Made by a program: the position numbers and the translations under genes | Shown here: positions 33,976 to 43,700 of the stretch, one piece after another | Layout of the letters: every line of letters starts with the position of its first letter | Numbering within the stretch: the first letter of the stretch is position 1 | The notes under the pieces: model-generated | The model's input: the letters and a program-made list of their open reading frames with translations, nothing else | The model's database searches: none | What the model was told of the DNA's origin: nothing | NCBI RefSeq assembly: GCF_005405925.1 | Contig: NZ_BJHV01000001.1 | Span: 9,486,001 to 9,550,000, forward strand | Source: Streptomyces antimycoticus | GTDB lineage: Bacteria; Actinomycetota; Actinomycetes; Streptomycetales; Streptomycetaceae | Length of the DNA: 64,000 bases | Direction of reading: 5' to 3'

Positions 33976-34383
33976 CTAGGCCGTGGCGCCGTCACCGGAG
34001 TTGACAGCGGCGTAGGCCTCGGCGAGGTAGTGGCCGAGCTGGGCGGGGGTGGGGTACTCCAGAATGGCGACGAGGGGGATCTCCACGTCGGTGAGCGTCA
34101 TCAGATTGCGGGTGAGTTCGAGAGCGGTCAGCGAAGTGAGGCCGTTCTCCAGGAAGTTGCTGTCGTCGTCCACCACGGCGGGTGCCAGGATGTCGGCGAG
34201 CTGCGTGCGCACGGTCTCCCGCAGGATGTCCTCGCGCTCCTCGGCCGTGGCGATGGCGAGCGCCTGGTGCAGCGCCGCCCCATCGAGTGCGGTCTCGCTC
34301 TTCTCCGTCTGCATCGCGGATCCGTCTCCTTGAGGGCCGGCGTCGCCGGGGGTGTGGTTGTTGACGGTGGTGTGTGCGTTCAT
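33976..34383 (-). CDS. Discrete acyl carrier protein, ACPX-like
   Basis: Free-standing ACP of 135 residues. A Gly/Asn/Thr-rich tail of about 35 residues precedes a four-helix ACP fold. The phosphopantetheine site reads ENGLTSLTALEL (Ser84), with Thr where the modular ACPs have Asp (DSL). In polyether clusters a discrete ACPX (monensin MonAX) holds the full-length chain during epoxidation and ring closure, and is the substrate of the thioesterase. ATG 34383 is chosen because GGGAG lies 5 nt upstream. An upstream GTG at 34422 would overlap the preceding stop as GTGA but has no Shine-Dalgarno. A third candidate is ATG 34314, behind AAGGAG. It is the last gene of the - strand operon, directly after the KSX gene. 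Confidence 0.85.
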   Translation of the reverse strand: MNAHTTVNNHTPGDAGPQGDGSAMQTEKSETALDGAALHQALAIATAEEREDILRETVRTQLADILAPAVVDDDSNFLENGLTSLTALELTRNLMTLTDVEIPLVAILEYPTPAQLGHYLAEAYAAVNSGDGATA

Positions 34384-34418
34384 CGGTACTCCCGCCTGGT
34401 TGGGGCCGGTCGGCGTGA

Positions 34419-37400
34419 TCACCGACCGTGGTGCGTATGCGACGTGGCCGAAGGGCCGGAAAGGTCATCGAAGAGCCGATCCGTTCCCAGCTCGGAGGCG
34501 TGTGCGGTCATCCAGGTCCAGTCGATGTCCGCGATGACCACGGACGCCGTGTCCGCCATGACCGCCTGCCGCAGCAGAGCGGCGGCCGAGCGGTGGGGCA
34601 GTGCGGGCATCCCGTTGGTCCGGAGCTGCTTGGCGGCGCCGACGGCCGTGTCGGGGTCGTCGATCGAACCCCAGCACACCGAGGTCGCCGGAACCCCCCG
34701 CGCCCGGCACTCCTGGGCGAGCGCGCTCAGATAGGCGTGGGCCGGTGCCTGGTTGCCAAGGCCCGGGCTGGGCAGGACGCCCGCCACCGAGCACCCGAGC
34801 ACCAGGGCCGACAGCTCATGGCTGCTGCCGAGGGCGCAGAGGTTCACCGCACCCGCCACCGTCGCCGCCCACTCGTCCTCGATCCGCGCCGCATCCAACT
34901 GCCCCGTTTCGGCGGCCAGCGGTGCCGTGAGATGCAGAACGGCCGTCAGGGGGAACTCCGCGGGAATGCCCGCGACCGCCGCGGCGAGCGCCTTCCGATC
35001 TGCCACATCGACGGTGGCCACGGACACCCGTACGCCCGAGGCGCTCAGCTCGGCCACCAGGTCGGCGGCCGGTGGTGCGGTGTCGACCAGCAGCAGGTGT
35101 TCGGCGCCGTCCTCGGCCGCCCAGCGGGCGGTGTGCGCGGCCAGGGTAGTGGCCGCGCCCGTGATGAGGACCGTTCCCCGGAGCCGTCGGGCAGGGGTGG
35201 CGAGGGCCGTGGGGATGTCGCGTACCAGGCGCCGGGCGAAGCAGCTGTCGCCGCGTACGGCCACCTCCGCTTCGCCGTACGCCCCGGCCAGGACCGCCGC
35301 GAGCCGCCGCCCCGCCCGGTCGTCGAACCGCTCCGGCAGGTCGACCAGCCCGCCCCACCAGCGTGGGCGCTCGATCGCCAGCGCCCCGCCCAGACCCCAG
35401 AACCGGGCCTGCTCCGGACGGGACATCGGATCGCCCAGGTCGACGCCGACGCCGCCACGGGTGGCCAGCCAGACCGGGGCCTCGATCCCGGCCCGCCGCA
35501 GTGTCTCGAACACGTCGAGGGTGGGAGCGAGCGCCGGGCCGCCCCCGTCCTCGGTCGGCGGCTCCACTGCCGGCAGAGAGAGCACCCCGGCGACCGGCTG
35601 TCCGGCAACGGCCTCCGACATCCGCCGGGCCCCCGCCTCGTCGTCCGGTGGTGTGGTGTCCGGGGCGAACACGATGGCCTCGGCGCCATGGTCGCGCAGC
35701 GCGGCGGTCACCGCGGCCACCATGGTGTCGCCGCTGCTGTCTCCGGACCCGCTGTGGCCGGACGTCACGACCAGCCAGGTGCCGGTCAGCCGTGGCGTCA
35801 GCGGGTCGGCGAGGGGCTTCCAGGCGATGCGGTAGCGCCACTCCCGCTGCCGCCGCCACGTGGCCAGGGCGGGCAGGATCTCCGCGAGCACGTCCTGTCG
35901 GTCGGCGGGGACCTCGAGCGCCCGGGTCAGGGCCGCCGTGTCCGTACGGGCCACGGCGTCCCAGAACTCGGCGTCCGCCACGGTCTCCACCCGGGACACG
36001 GCATCCGCCGGGGCCTCGTTCTCCAGCCAGAAGCGCTGTCGCTGAAAGGCATAGGTAGGCAGGGCGACGGTGCGGGGAGCCGGATCGCCGTCGAACAGCG
36101 CGGCCCAGTCCACGGTGGCGCCCATGGTGTGCATACGGGCCAGGCCGCACATCAGCTTCCGCACCTCGGACTTCTCAGACCCCTCGGCCCACTCGGTCCC
36201 CTCGCCCCGGAAGGGCGACAGCACCAGCGCCGCCGGGGCGGAGGTCAGCATCGCCTCCGGCCCCAACTCCCACACCGCACCGGCCTCATCGAGCGAGGGC
36301 AGGGGCGGCCGCTCGTACTCCACCGTGCTCGGATCGGTGCCGGCGGCGACCAGGCGGCAGGCGTGGGCGAGGTCGAGAGCACCGGCGATGTGCGCCGCGG
36401 CGATCTCACCGACCCCACAGCCCACCACCGCGTCGGGACGCACCCCCACCGAGGCCAGCAGCCGGGCCAGTGCGATGTAGAGGGCGAAGAGCCCCGCCGG
36501 GGAGGACGCGTCGCGGTCCCCCTTCAAGCCCAGCAGCTCACCGGCCTCGTCGAAGGCGGTGGCGAAGACGGGGAACCGGTCGTACAGCTCGGCGCCCGTT
36601 TCCGGGAGGTGGCGACCCTCGCCACCGAAGACGAACACCGCCCCGCCCACCGAGGCCGCCGCGCCGGTACGGGCCACCTCGGGTCCCACCACCGAGGGAT
36701 GCGGCTCACCGGCCGCCAGCGCCGCCAGCCCCGCCCTCAGCTCGCCCAGTTCCCGGCCGACCACGACCGTCCGGTGGTCGAAGGCCGACCGTGTGGTCAC
36801 CAGCGACCATCCGACATCGGCAGGGGACAGCACCGGACCGGCCGCCGCCGTATGCGCGGCCAGCGCACGGGCCTGGCCGCGCAGCGCCGCCGCGCCCCGC
36901 GCGGACAGCACCCACGGCACCACCCCCGGATCGCGGGCGCCACCGTCGTCGGCAGCGGGCTCCACCACCGGTTCGGTGAACTCCTCGAGAATCACATGGG
37001 CGTTGGTGCCGCTGGCGCTGAACGAGGACACCCCGGCCCGCCGCGGCCGGCCCATCCGCGGCCAGTCCATCCGCTCGGCCAGCAGCCGCACCGCGCCCTT
37101 GCGCCAGTGCACCAGCCGGGTCGGCCGGTCGATGTGGAGCGAACGTGGCAGCACGCCCCGGCGCATCGCCATCACCATCTTGATCACACCGGCCATTCCG
37201 GCGGCGGCCTGCGTGTGACCGAGGTTCGACTTGATGGATCCCAGCAGCAGCGGCCGGTCCTCCGGACGGTCCTGGCCGTACGTGGCGAGCAGCGCCTGGA
37301 GCTCGATGGAGTCGCCGAACGCGGTACCGGTGCCATGCGCCTCCACCGCGTCCACGTCCCCCGTGGACAGCCGGGCGTCCGCCAGGGCGTCGCGGATCAG

Positions 37401-38357
37401 TTGCTGCTGGGCGGGGCCGTTGGGAGCGGCCATGCCCGTACTGGCACCGTCCTGGTTGATCGCCGAGCCGCGGATCACGGCCAGCACTGGATGCCCGTTG
37501 CGCCGTGCGTCCGACAGCCGCTCCAGCAGCACCAGACCGGCGCCCTCCCCGTACACCATGCCGTCGGCGGCGTCCGCGAACGACCGACACCGGACATCCG
37601 GGGACAACTGGCGCTGGCTGGAGGCCACTTGGAAAACGCTCGCGGTGTACATGATGGCGGCGCCACCGGCCAGCGCCAGCGTGCACTCGCGCCGCCGCAG
37701 CGATCCGGCCGCCAGATGCATCGCCACCAGCGACGACGAACACGCGGTGTCCAAGCTGACCGCCGCGCCCTGCAGACCGAGGGTGAACGCCACCCGGCCC
37801 GAGGACACACTGCCCGCGTTGCCGTTGCCCACCTGGCCCAGCAGGCCCTCGGGGATCTCGTCCAGACGCGAGGCGTAGTCGTGGTACATCACCCCGGTGT
37901 AGACGCCGGTCCGGCTGCCCCGCAGGGTGTGCGGATCGATGCCCGCGCTCTCCGTCGCCTCCCAGGCCAGCTCCAGCAGCATCCGCTGCTGCGGTTCGAT
38001 GGCCGCCGCCTCCCGGGCGCCGATGTCGAAGAACTCCGCGTCGAAGTCGGCCGCGTCATAGATGAAGCCACCGGCCCGGACGTACGAGGTGCCGTGGTGT
38101 TCCGGATCGGGGTGATAGAGGTTCTCCAGGTCCCAGCCCCGGTCGGTGGGGAAGCTGGAGACGGCGTCCCGCTCGTCGGCCACCAGGTCCCACAGCTGTG
38201 CCGGGGTGCGCACACCGCCGGGAAAGCGGCAGGCCATGCCCACGACGGCGATCGGCTCCGCCAGCTCCGCCTGGACCTCCCGCAGCCGCTGCCGGGTCTC
38301 ATGGAGCTCGGCCGTGGTCCACTTGAGATAGTCGACGAGCTTTTCCTCGTTGCTCAT
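34419..38357 (-). CDS. KSX-type protein: active KS with degenerate AT and KR, no ACP
   Basis: 1,312 residues shaped like a complete module that has decayed except for the KS. An N-terminal docking helix ([20 protein letters not shown]) is followed by a KS with all key residues ([23 protein letters not shown]). The AT relic has lost both its Ser (GCGVG instead of GHSxG) and the GQGSQ motif (now GGEGRH), and about 130 residues are missing between ACRLVAAG and ELGPEAML. The KR relic has TGAATTLA instead of TGGTGxLG, and Gln and His replace the catalytic Tyr and Asn (GNQAPAH). No ACP follows. The next gene supplies one. By analogy to MonAIX/NanA11, it should transfer the completed chain from the last module to ACPX. 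It starts by ATGA overlap with the epoxidase stop. Confidence 0.85.
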   Translation of the reverse strand: MSNEEKLVDYLKWTTAELHETRQRLREVQAELAEPIAVVGMACRFPGGVRTPAQLWDLVADERDAVSSFPTDRGWDLENLYHPDPEHHGTSYVRAGGFIYDAADFDAEFFDIGAREAAAIEPQQRMLLELAWEATESAGIDPHTLRGSRTGVYTGVMYHDYASRLDEIPEGLLGQVGNGNAGSVSSGRVAFTLGLQGAAVSLDTACSSSLVAMHLAAGSLRRRECTLALAGGAAIMYTASVFQVASSQRQLSPDVRCRSFADAADGMVYGEGAGLVLLERLSDARRNGHPVLAVIRGSAINQDGASTGMAAPNGPAQQQLIRDALADARLSTGDVDAVEAHGTGTAFGDSIELQALLATYGQDRPEDRPLLLGSIKSNLGHTQAAAGMAGVIKMVMAMRRGVLPRSLHIDRPTRLVHWRKGAVRLLAERMDWPRMGRPRRAGVSSFSASGTNAHVILEEFTEPVVEPAADDGGARDPGVVPWVLSARGAAALRGQARALAAHTAAAGPVLSPADVGWSLVTTRSAFDHRTVVVGRELGELRAGLAALAAGEPHPSVVGPEVARTGAAASVGGAVFVFGGEGRHLPETGAELYDRFPVFATAFDEAGELLGLKGDRDASSPAGLFALYIALARLLASVGVRPDAVVGCGVGEIAAAHIAGALDLAHACRLVAAGTDPSTVEYERPPLPSLDEAGAVWELGPEAMLTSAPAALVLSPFRGEGTEWAEGSEKSEVRKLMCGLARMHTMGATVDWAALFDGDPAPRTVALPTYAFQRQRFWLENEAPADAVSRVETVADAEFWDAVARTDTAALTRALEVPADRQDVLAEILPALATWRRQREWRYRIAWKPLADPLTPRLTGTWLVVTSGHSGSGDSSGDTMVAAVTAALRDHGAEAIVFAPDTTPPDDEAGARRMSEAVAGQPVAGVLSLPAVEPPTEDGGGPALAPTLDVFETLRRAGIEAPVWLATRGGVGVDLGDPMSRPEQARFWGLGGALAIERPRWWGGLVDLPERFDDRAGRRLAAVLAGAYGEAEVAVRGDSCFARRLVRDIPTALATPARRLRGTVLITGAATTLAAHTARWAAEDGAEHLLLVDTAPPAADLVAELSASGVRVSVATVDVADRKALAAAVAGIPAEFPLTAVLHLTAPLAAETGQLDAARIEDEWAATVAGAVNLCALGSSHELSALVLGCSVAGVLPSPGLGNQAPAHAYLSALAQECRARGVPATSVCWGSIDDPDTAVGAAKQLRTNGMPALPHRSAAALLRQAVMADTASVVIADIDWTWMTAHASELGTDRLFDDLSGPSATSHTHHGR

Positions 38358-39784
38358 GAGCCGCCCGCACTCACCGTGCTGCGCGGCGTCAGGTTCACCA
38401 GCGCGAGCTCATCGGCGGTCAGTGGCGGCTCGGTGAGTTCCGGAAGGACCCGGTCCTTGTGCATGAGCGACAGAAAGCGGCTGGACGCCAGCTCGGACTG
38501 CGGGGCGGTCAGGCTGATGACATCGGTCACCACATCACACACCGCCGAGGAACGGATCGACCGGTCGGCGATCAGATCGGAGAAGCGCTGCCGGGCCACG
38601 GCCCCGCCGGTCAGCCGCGGATCCGTCGTGCTCATCCGGCAGTTGACGTACTCCACATCCTTGGACGCCGCCATGATCCATGGATCGTCCACGGTGGCGC
38701 TGATCGCGTGCTGGACCCGGCGGGTCGCTCCCGCGTCGGCCCCGGACCGCTGGAGCTCGGTGTCCAGCGCGGCGGCCGCACGAGCCGCGGAGCTCATCCC
38801 ATGGCCGTAGATCGGGTTGAACGCGGCCAGCGCGTCGCCGAGCACCAGCAGTCCCTCGGGCCAGATGTCCAGCCGCTCCGGATACAGCCGCCGGTTGGCG
38901 CCGACACGCGAGACGGCCACCGAGGTCAGCGGCTTCGCGAGGTCGATGAGATCGGCGACCAGTGGATGGCGCAGCGTTCGGGCGTAGGGCAGGAAGTCGT
39001 CGTCGTGCGCGGGCAGTCCGGCACCCCGGGTGCACGACAGGGTCACCATCCAGGTGCCGTCCTCCTGTGGATACACCACCCCGAACCGGCCCGGCTCGCG
39101 CAGCCGGTGGTCCGCGGCCACGTTGACGGCGGGGAATCCGGCGGCGGCGCCCGGCGGCGCCTGGTAGACGCGGGTGGCGTACGCGATGCCCGCGTCGACG
39201 ATGTCCTCCTCGAGCGGCGGCACCTCCAGCGCCGACAGCCAGTGCCGGAGCCGGGAACCACGGCCGGAGGCGTCGATCACCAGATCCGCCTCCAGCGTTT
39301 CCTGCGCACCGGTGTCCATGTCGCGCACCCGGACCCCGGTGACCCGTTTGGCGTCGCCGACCAGATCGAGGATCTCGGCGCGCGGACGTAAGGTGATCCG
39401 TCCGTTGGCCAGGACGCGATCGCGGACCTTCCAGTCCAGGAACGGGCGGGTGCACATCAGCGCGTACTGCCGCGGTGGAAAGCGGTGTTGCCAGCCGTGG
39501 GACGTCAAGGTCACCAGGTCCTGATGGAAACCGATCCGGCGGGCGCCCGCGTCGAGCAGTTGGTCGATCATGCCCGGCAGCAGCGTGTCCACGATGCGCG
39601 CACCGCTGGACCACAGCACATGGACATGGCGTCCCTGCGGCGACCCCTTACGGTGCCGGGGCCCGTCCGGCAGCACATCGCGCTCCACGACGGTGACGCG
39701 CTCCAGATGGCGGGCCAGCACATGGGCAGCCAGCATTCCCGCCCAGCCTCCGCCCAGAACGATTCCGTGCTTGGGTTCGGTCAT
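38354..39784 (-). CDS. nigCI: FAD-dependent polyene epoxidase, MonCI/NigCI-like
   Basis: 476-residue flavoprotein monooxygenase. The N-terminal Rossmann motif is [18 protein letters not shown] with the ribose-binding glutamate in VVERDVLP. The second FAD motif is [19 protein letters not shown], followed by SSAARAAA. No signal peptide. It belongs to the MonCI/Lsd18 family, which converts the E-alkenes of the polyketide chain to epoxides using NADPH and O2. Its expected substrate here is a chain with three alkenes; the C20=C21 and C16=C17 alkenes are made by modules 5 and 7 in this window. It lies between the cyclase genes and the KSX gene and overlaps the latter by 4 nt (ATGA), so the oxidation, cyclisation and release steps are translated together. 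Confidence 0.9.
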   Translation of the reverse strand: MTEPKHGIVLGGGWAGMLAAHVLARHLERVTVVERDVLPDGPRHRKGSPQGRHVHVLWSSGARIVDTLLPGMIDQLLDAGARRIGFHQDLVTLTSHGWQHRFPPRQYALMCTRPFLDWKVRDRVLANGRITLRPRAEILDLVGDAKRVTGVRVRDMDTGAQETLEADLVIDASGRGSRLRHWLSALEVPPLEEDIVDAGIAYATRVYQAPPGAAAGFPAVNVAADHRLREPGRFGVVYPQEDGTWMVTLSCTRGAGLPAHDDDFLPYARTLRHPLVADLIDLAKPLTSVAVSRVGANRRLYPERLDIWPEGLLVLGDALAAFNPIYGHGMSSAARAAAALDTELQRSGADAGATRRVQHAISATVDDPWIMAASKDVEYVNCRMSTTDPRLTGGAVARQRFSDLIADRSIRSSAVCDVVTDVISLTAPQSELASSRFLSLMHKDRVLPELTEPPLTADELALVNLTPRSTVSAGGS

Positions 39785-39819
39785 GGTTCTGCTTTCGTCC
39801 CTTCACCGCTTACGGCCTT

Positions 39820-40287
39820 TTACATCGGACTGGGGCTGCCCTTGGCCTGGACCATCTTGGCGAGGTTCTGGGTGACCGCCATGAAATGGGCGACACCGCT
39901 GAGTTCGGGGCCGTCGCCCACTTTCGTATCCGTGATGCCCCAGAACGCCTGGGCGTGATGGACCAGACCGTCATCACCGAGTTCGATCACGCCGATGATG
40001 CTGAAGGTGAGTTTCGCCGGTGCGTACACCGTGACCGTGGTCGGCACCGCCACCCTGCGGCCGTCCATCGAGGTGACCGGACGGCCCGGGGTCTCATGCA
40101 CCTGGCATTCGATGGACCAGGCGATATGTCCGCGAAGGGCGTCCTTTCCGATGAGCGGGGGCGCGCCGACCGGGTCTTCGAAGACGATGTCGTCCGAGAA
40201 CAGCTCCAATACGGCCTCGACATCACCGGCGTTCATCCGCCGCGCGTATTCCAGGGCCATCTTCTTGAGGGTCGCCTCATCGGCCAT
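39820..40287 (-). CDS. nigBI: Epoxide hydrolase/cyclase, MonBI-like (SnoaL/NTF2 fold)
   Basis: 155-residue NTF2/ketosteroid-isomerase-fold protein. MonBI and one half of Lsd19 are the closest characterised relatives, and they open polyepoxides regioselectively to form ether rings. Residues matching the catalytic set of that family are in register: Tyr14, Asp38 (in FEDPVG) and Glu65. The N-terminus MADEATLKKMALEYARRMNA and the segment PVTSMDGRRVAVPTTVTV also match my memory of MonBI. The gene has a perfect AGGAGG 5 nt before its ATG. It follows the BII-like gene by 35 bp and precedes the epoxidase gene by 35 bp. The C-terminal 20 residues are an extra Gly/Ser/Pro-containing tail. BI is assigned rather than BII from sequence features and from the monensin gene order. 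Confidence 0.87.
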   Translation of the reverse strand: MADEATLKKMALEYARRMNAGDVEAVLELFSDDIVFEDPVGAPPLIGKDALRGHIAWSIECQVHETPGRPVTSMDGRRVAVPTTVTVYAPAKLTFSIIGVIELGDDGLVHHAQAFWGITDTKVGDGPELSGVAHFMAVTQNLAKMVQAKGSPSPM

Positions 40288-40292
40288 GAACG

Positions 40293-40298
40293 CCTCCT
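40293..40298 (-). promoter_or_regulatory. Shine-Dalgarno AGGAGG of the MonBI-like gene
   Basis: CCTCCT on the + strand reads AGGAGG upstream of ATG 40287, with a 5-nt spacer. It is the strongest ribosome binding site in the operon and fits a need for a stoichiometric small enzyme. Confidence 0.85.
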
Positions 40299-40322
40299 GT
40301 GCGGTGCCGGGGTCGTGGGGGA

Positions 40323-40760
40323 TCAGCCGGTGATGTCAATGTCCGACCTTCCCCAGAACATCTGCAGTTCCTGAATGAGACCGCCGGCCCCCGCGCGCAT
40401 CATCAGGACGAAGTCCCAGGTGATGCGGGAGTTCTCCGGGGTGTCCGGGGCCGTCAGCCAGCCGCGCTCGGCGAATCCGGGGCCTTTGGGCAGATAGTCC
40501 ATGGTGGCCGTCACCGGCACCAGGACATGCACACCGTCCTGCCCCGCGACCGGCTCACCGGGAATCTCGCTGATACCCGCCGCGGCCAGCTCCTCGAAAT
40601 GCTCACGAAGGGCGTCCCGCCCGGCCCTGCGCCCCGATCCGACCGGATCCTCGAACGTGACCTCGTCCGCGTAGAGTTCGAGAAGCCCGTCGATATCCGC
40701 GGCGTTCATCCGGCGGCTGTGCTCGAGGATGAGCTTCTTCCGGCTTCGCTCATCAATCAC
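40323..40760 (-). CDS. nigBII: Epoxide hydrolase/cyclase, MonBII-like (SnoaL/NTF2 fold)
   Basis: 145-residue relative of the neighbouring MonBI-like protein (same NTF2 fold, shared RRMNA..DI and FEDPVG motifs). Asp38 and Glu65 are conserved, but residue 14 is His, not Tyr. The segment [15 protein letters not shown] resembles MonBII. In monensin, MonBI and MonBII act together as a pair to close the rings, and the same pairing is inferred here. Translation starts at GTG 40760, which overlaps the stop codon of the preceding PKS gene (GTGA), so it is translationally coupled to the final PKS module. Confidence 0.87.
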   Translation of the reverse strand: MIDERSRKKLILEHSRRMNAADIDGLLELYADEVTFEDPVGSGRRAGRDALREHFEELAAAGISEIPGEPVAGQDGVHVLVPVTATMDYLPKGPGFAERGWLTAPDTPENSRITWDFVLMMRAGAGGLIQELQMFWGRSDIDITG

Positions 40761-43700
40761 CGTGTGCCCCCATGTGCATGCTCTCCGTTGCTGTCGCTTC
40801 GGCCAAGGTCCTGGTCGATGAACTGGAAGATCTCGTCGGCCGTGGCGTCCTGAATACGACCGGCCGCGGGCCCTTCCTCCGTTCCGCCGCCGTGCACGGC
40901 GCCCAATTTCGACAGCGTGCTCTGAAGGCGCTTGAGCAGCGCTTCCCGCGCCGTCTCGTCCCGCGCCACGGAAAGCAGCGCGCTTTCCATCCTGTCGATT
41001 TCGCCCAGCATCGGGGCGAGCGGATCCACGTCCTCGGGTGCCAGTTCCGTATGCAGATGCGCGGCGAGCGCGGCCGGATTCGGATGGTCGAAGATCAGGG
41101 TGGTGGCCAGCCGCAGCCCGGTCACGGCGGTCAGCCTGTTCCGCAGTTCGATCGCGGTCAGCGAGTCGAAGCCGAGCTCCAGGAAGCCGCGCTCGGTCTG
41201 GATCCGCCCGGGGTCGGAGTGGCCCAGCGCCGCCGCGGCATGGGTGAGGACCAGACTGAGCAGCGTGCGGCGCTGCTCCTCCAGTGGCAGCGTGGCCAGA
41301 TGACCGGCCCAGTCGGTGTGCGGCCGGGCGGTGGCCGCGGTACGCCGGGCCGCACCGCCACCGGTGAGCGCCCGCAGGGGAGCGGGCAGGGTGAGCGCCG
41401 GCTGCCCCGCCAGGGCGCGTACGTCCAGATCGATGGCGATCAGATGGTGGTGGCCGTGGCGCACGGCGGCGTCCAGCAGCCCCAGCGCCCGCTCACTGGA
41501 CATCGCCCCGATGCCCGACTGGGCCATCCTGGCCCGGTCCGCCTCCCCCAGATGCCCGGTCATCCCGCTGGCGTCCGCCCATAGGCCCCACGCCACCGAG
41601 AGCCCCGGCAGGCCGAGGGCACGGCGATGGGCGGCCAGGGCGTCGCAGTAGGCGTTGGCCGCGGCGTAGTTGGACTGCCCGGAGGCGCCCAGTGTGCCCG
41701 CCGTGGAGGAGAACATCACAAACAGGGACAGCGGCAACTCCGCGGTCGCGGCGTGCAGATGGGCCGCGGCCGTGGCTTTCGGACACCACACCCGCGCCAG
41801 CCGCTCCGGGGTCTGGGTGGTGAGGACGGCGTCGTCCAGCACTCCGGCCGCATGGACGACACCGGTCAGCGGATGCGCGGGATCGATCCCGGCCACCAGA
41901 CCGGCCACCGCGTCCGGGTCGGTGACATCGACCGCAGCGATCCGCACATGGGCGCCCAACTCCGCGAGTCTATCGGTGAGTTCATTGGCACCGGTGGCCT
42001 CCGCGCCGCTCCGGCTCACCAGCAGCAGATGCCCGACACCCCAGCTGCGCACCAGGTGCTCGGCGACCAGAGCGCCGAGGGTGCCGGTGCCACCCGTGAT
42101 CAGCACGGTGCCATCGGCGGCGAGTCCGAGGGGCGTCTCCTGCTCGTCCTGGTCATCGACGGCCGGTCCCGGCGAGACCGTCGCTGCCGTCGCGCGGACC
42201 AGACGGGGCACCAGCACCCGTCCGTCCCGCACCGCCACCTGGGGTTCATGCGACGCGATCGCGCGCACCACGGCCGCCACGACCGCCTCGCGTCCCTCAT
42301 CGAGATCGAGCAGTACGAACCGGCCCGGGTTCTCCGACTGCGCGCTGCGGATCAGCCCCCACGCCCCGGCACCGGACGGATCCAGCGCGGTGCCATCGGT
42401 GTCCTCGGTGTGTTCGCCCGGACGGCCCGCCGCCATCGCACCTCGCGTGACGACCACCAGCCGCGCGTCGGCCAGGGCCGGCCGCCTCAGCCAGGACTGC
42501 ACCAGCCCCAGCAGCTCCTCGACCGCCCCCAGCCCGTCCCCGTGGCCGCCCTCAGCGGCGTACGGATGGGCCAGGACGACGGCAGGGGCGGGCTCACCCG
42601 CGTCCACGGCCGCGATCAGGGTCTCCAGGTCCGGATGGCACACCGTGGCCTCCGGACCCACCCCGGCCGCGACCGGGTCCGCCAGCCCCAGCCGGTCCTC
42701 GCCCAGCACCACCCAGCCGCCCTCGCCGACCACCGACGTCGGGGACGGTGCGGTGGCCGCGGCGGGCAGCGGCGTCCAGTCCAGGGCGAACAGCCCGTCC
42801 TCGGCACGGGCGGCCGCGGCCGTGCGCAGCCGGTCCGTCGCGGCCGGACGGGTCACCAGCGAATCGACCGTGAGCACCGGAGCGCCCACCGTATCCGCCA
42901 CCGTCAGCCGCAGCGACTGCCGCTCCTCGTCCCGCGACAGCCGGACCCGTACCGTGGCCGCCTCGGTGGCCCACAGGGACACGCCGTTCCAGGCGAACGG
43001 CAACCACACCTGGCCGTCGTCCTCCTGACCCTCGGGCCGGTCCATCAGCAGCGACGGATGCAGCGCCGCGTCCAGCAGCGCCGGATGGATGCCGAAACCG
43101 TCCCGGCCACCCGCCGCATCGGGCAGCGCCACCTCGGCGAGGACATCCCGGCCATGACGCCACGCCGCCTTCAGCCCCTGATACGCCGGGCCGTATCCGT
43201 AACCCGCCGCCATCACCTGCTCGTAGAAGGCGCCGACTTCCAGCGGCTCGGCGCCCGGTGGTGGCCACGCCCCGCCCAGGCCCTCCGCCGGTGCGGGGAC
43301 CTCGGCGACGGGTGCGAGCACGCCCACCGCATGACACATCCACTCCGCGTCCGTTCCGGAATCGAGGACCAGGGCCTGGCCGGGGCCGTCGGGGCCGTCG
43401 AGCCGGTCGGGGCGGGAGTACATCCGCACTTCACGCCGCCCGTCCTCCGCCGCGGCACCCACCACCACCTGCACCCGCAGTCCACCGGACTCGGGCAGCG
43501 CCAGCGGAACCTGCAGCGCGAGCTCCTCCACCCCGCCGCAGCCGACCTCGTCGGCCGCCCGCAGCGCCCACTCGACCAGCACCGCGCCCGGTGCCAGCAC
43601 CGCCCCCGCCACCACATGCTCGGCGAGCCACGGGTGGGACCGCGCGGAGAGGCGGCCGGTGAGCACATGGGTGGTGCCGTCGGCGAGTTCCACGGCGGCG

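Noticed and set aside
31460..34000. Insertion sequence or integration scar between the two PKS halves
   Set aside because: No transposase, terminal inverted repeats or target-site duplications are visible. The inverted repeats are compact hairpins at gene ends, and the genes between belong to the pathway.
34383..34422. GTG 34422 as the ACPX start
   Set aside because: It overlaps the previous stop as GTGA, which is common in this operon, but lacks a Shine-Dalgarno, whereas ATG 34383 has GGGAG at good spacing. It is kept only as an alternative.
34428..38810. Long + strand open frame (1,460 codons) opposite the KSX gene, and 41627-44629, 49193-51343, 53977-56451
   Set aside because: Same reason: antisense to genes with clear catalytic motifs; low-complexity Gly/Arg/His content and no start signals.
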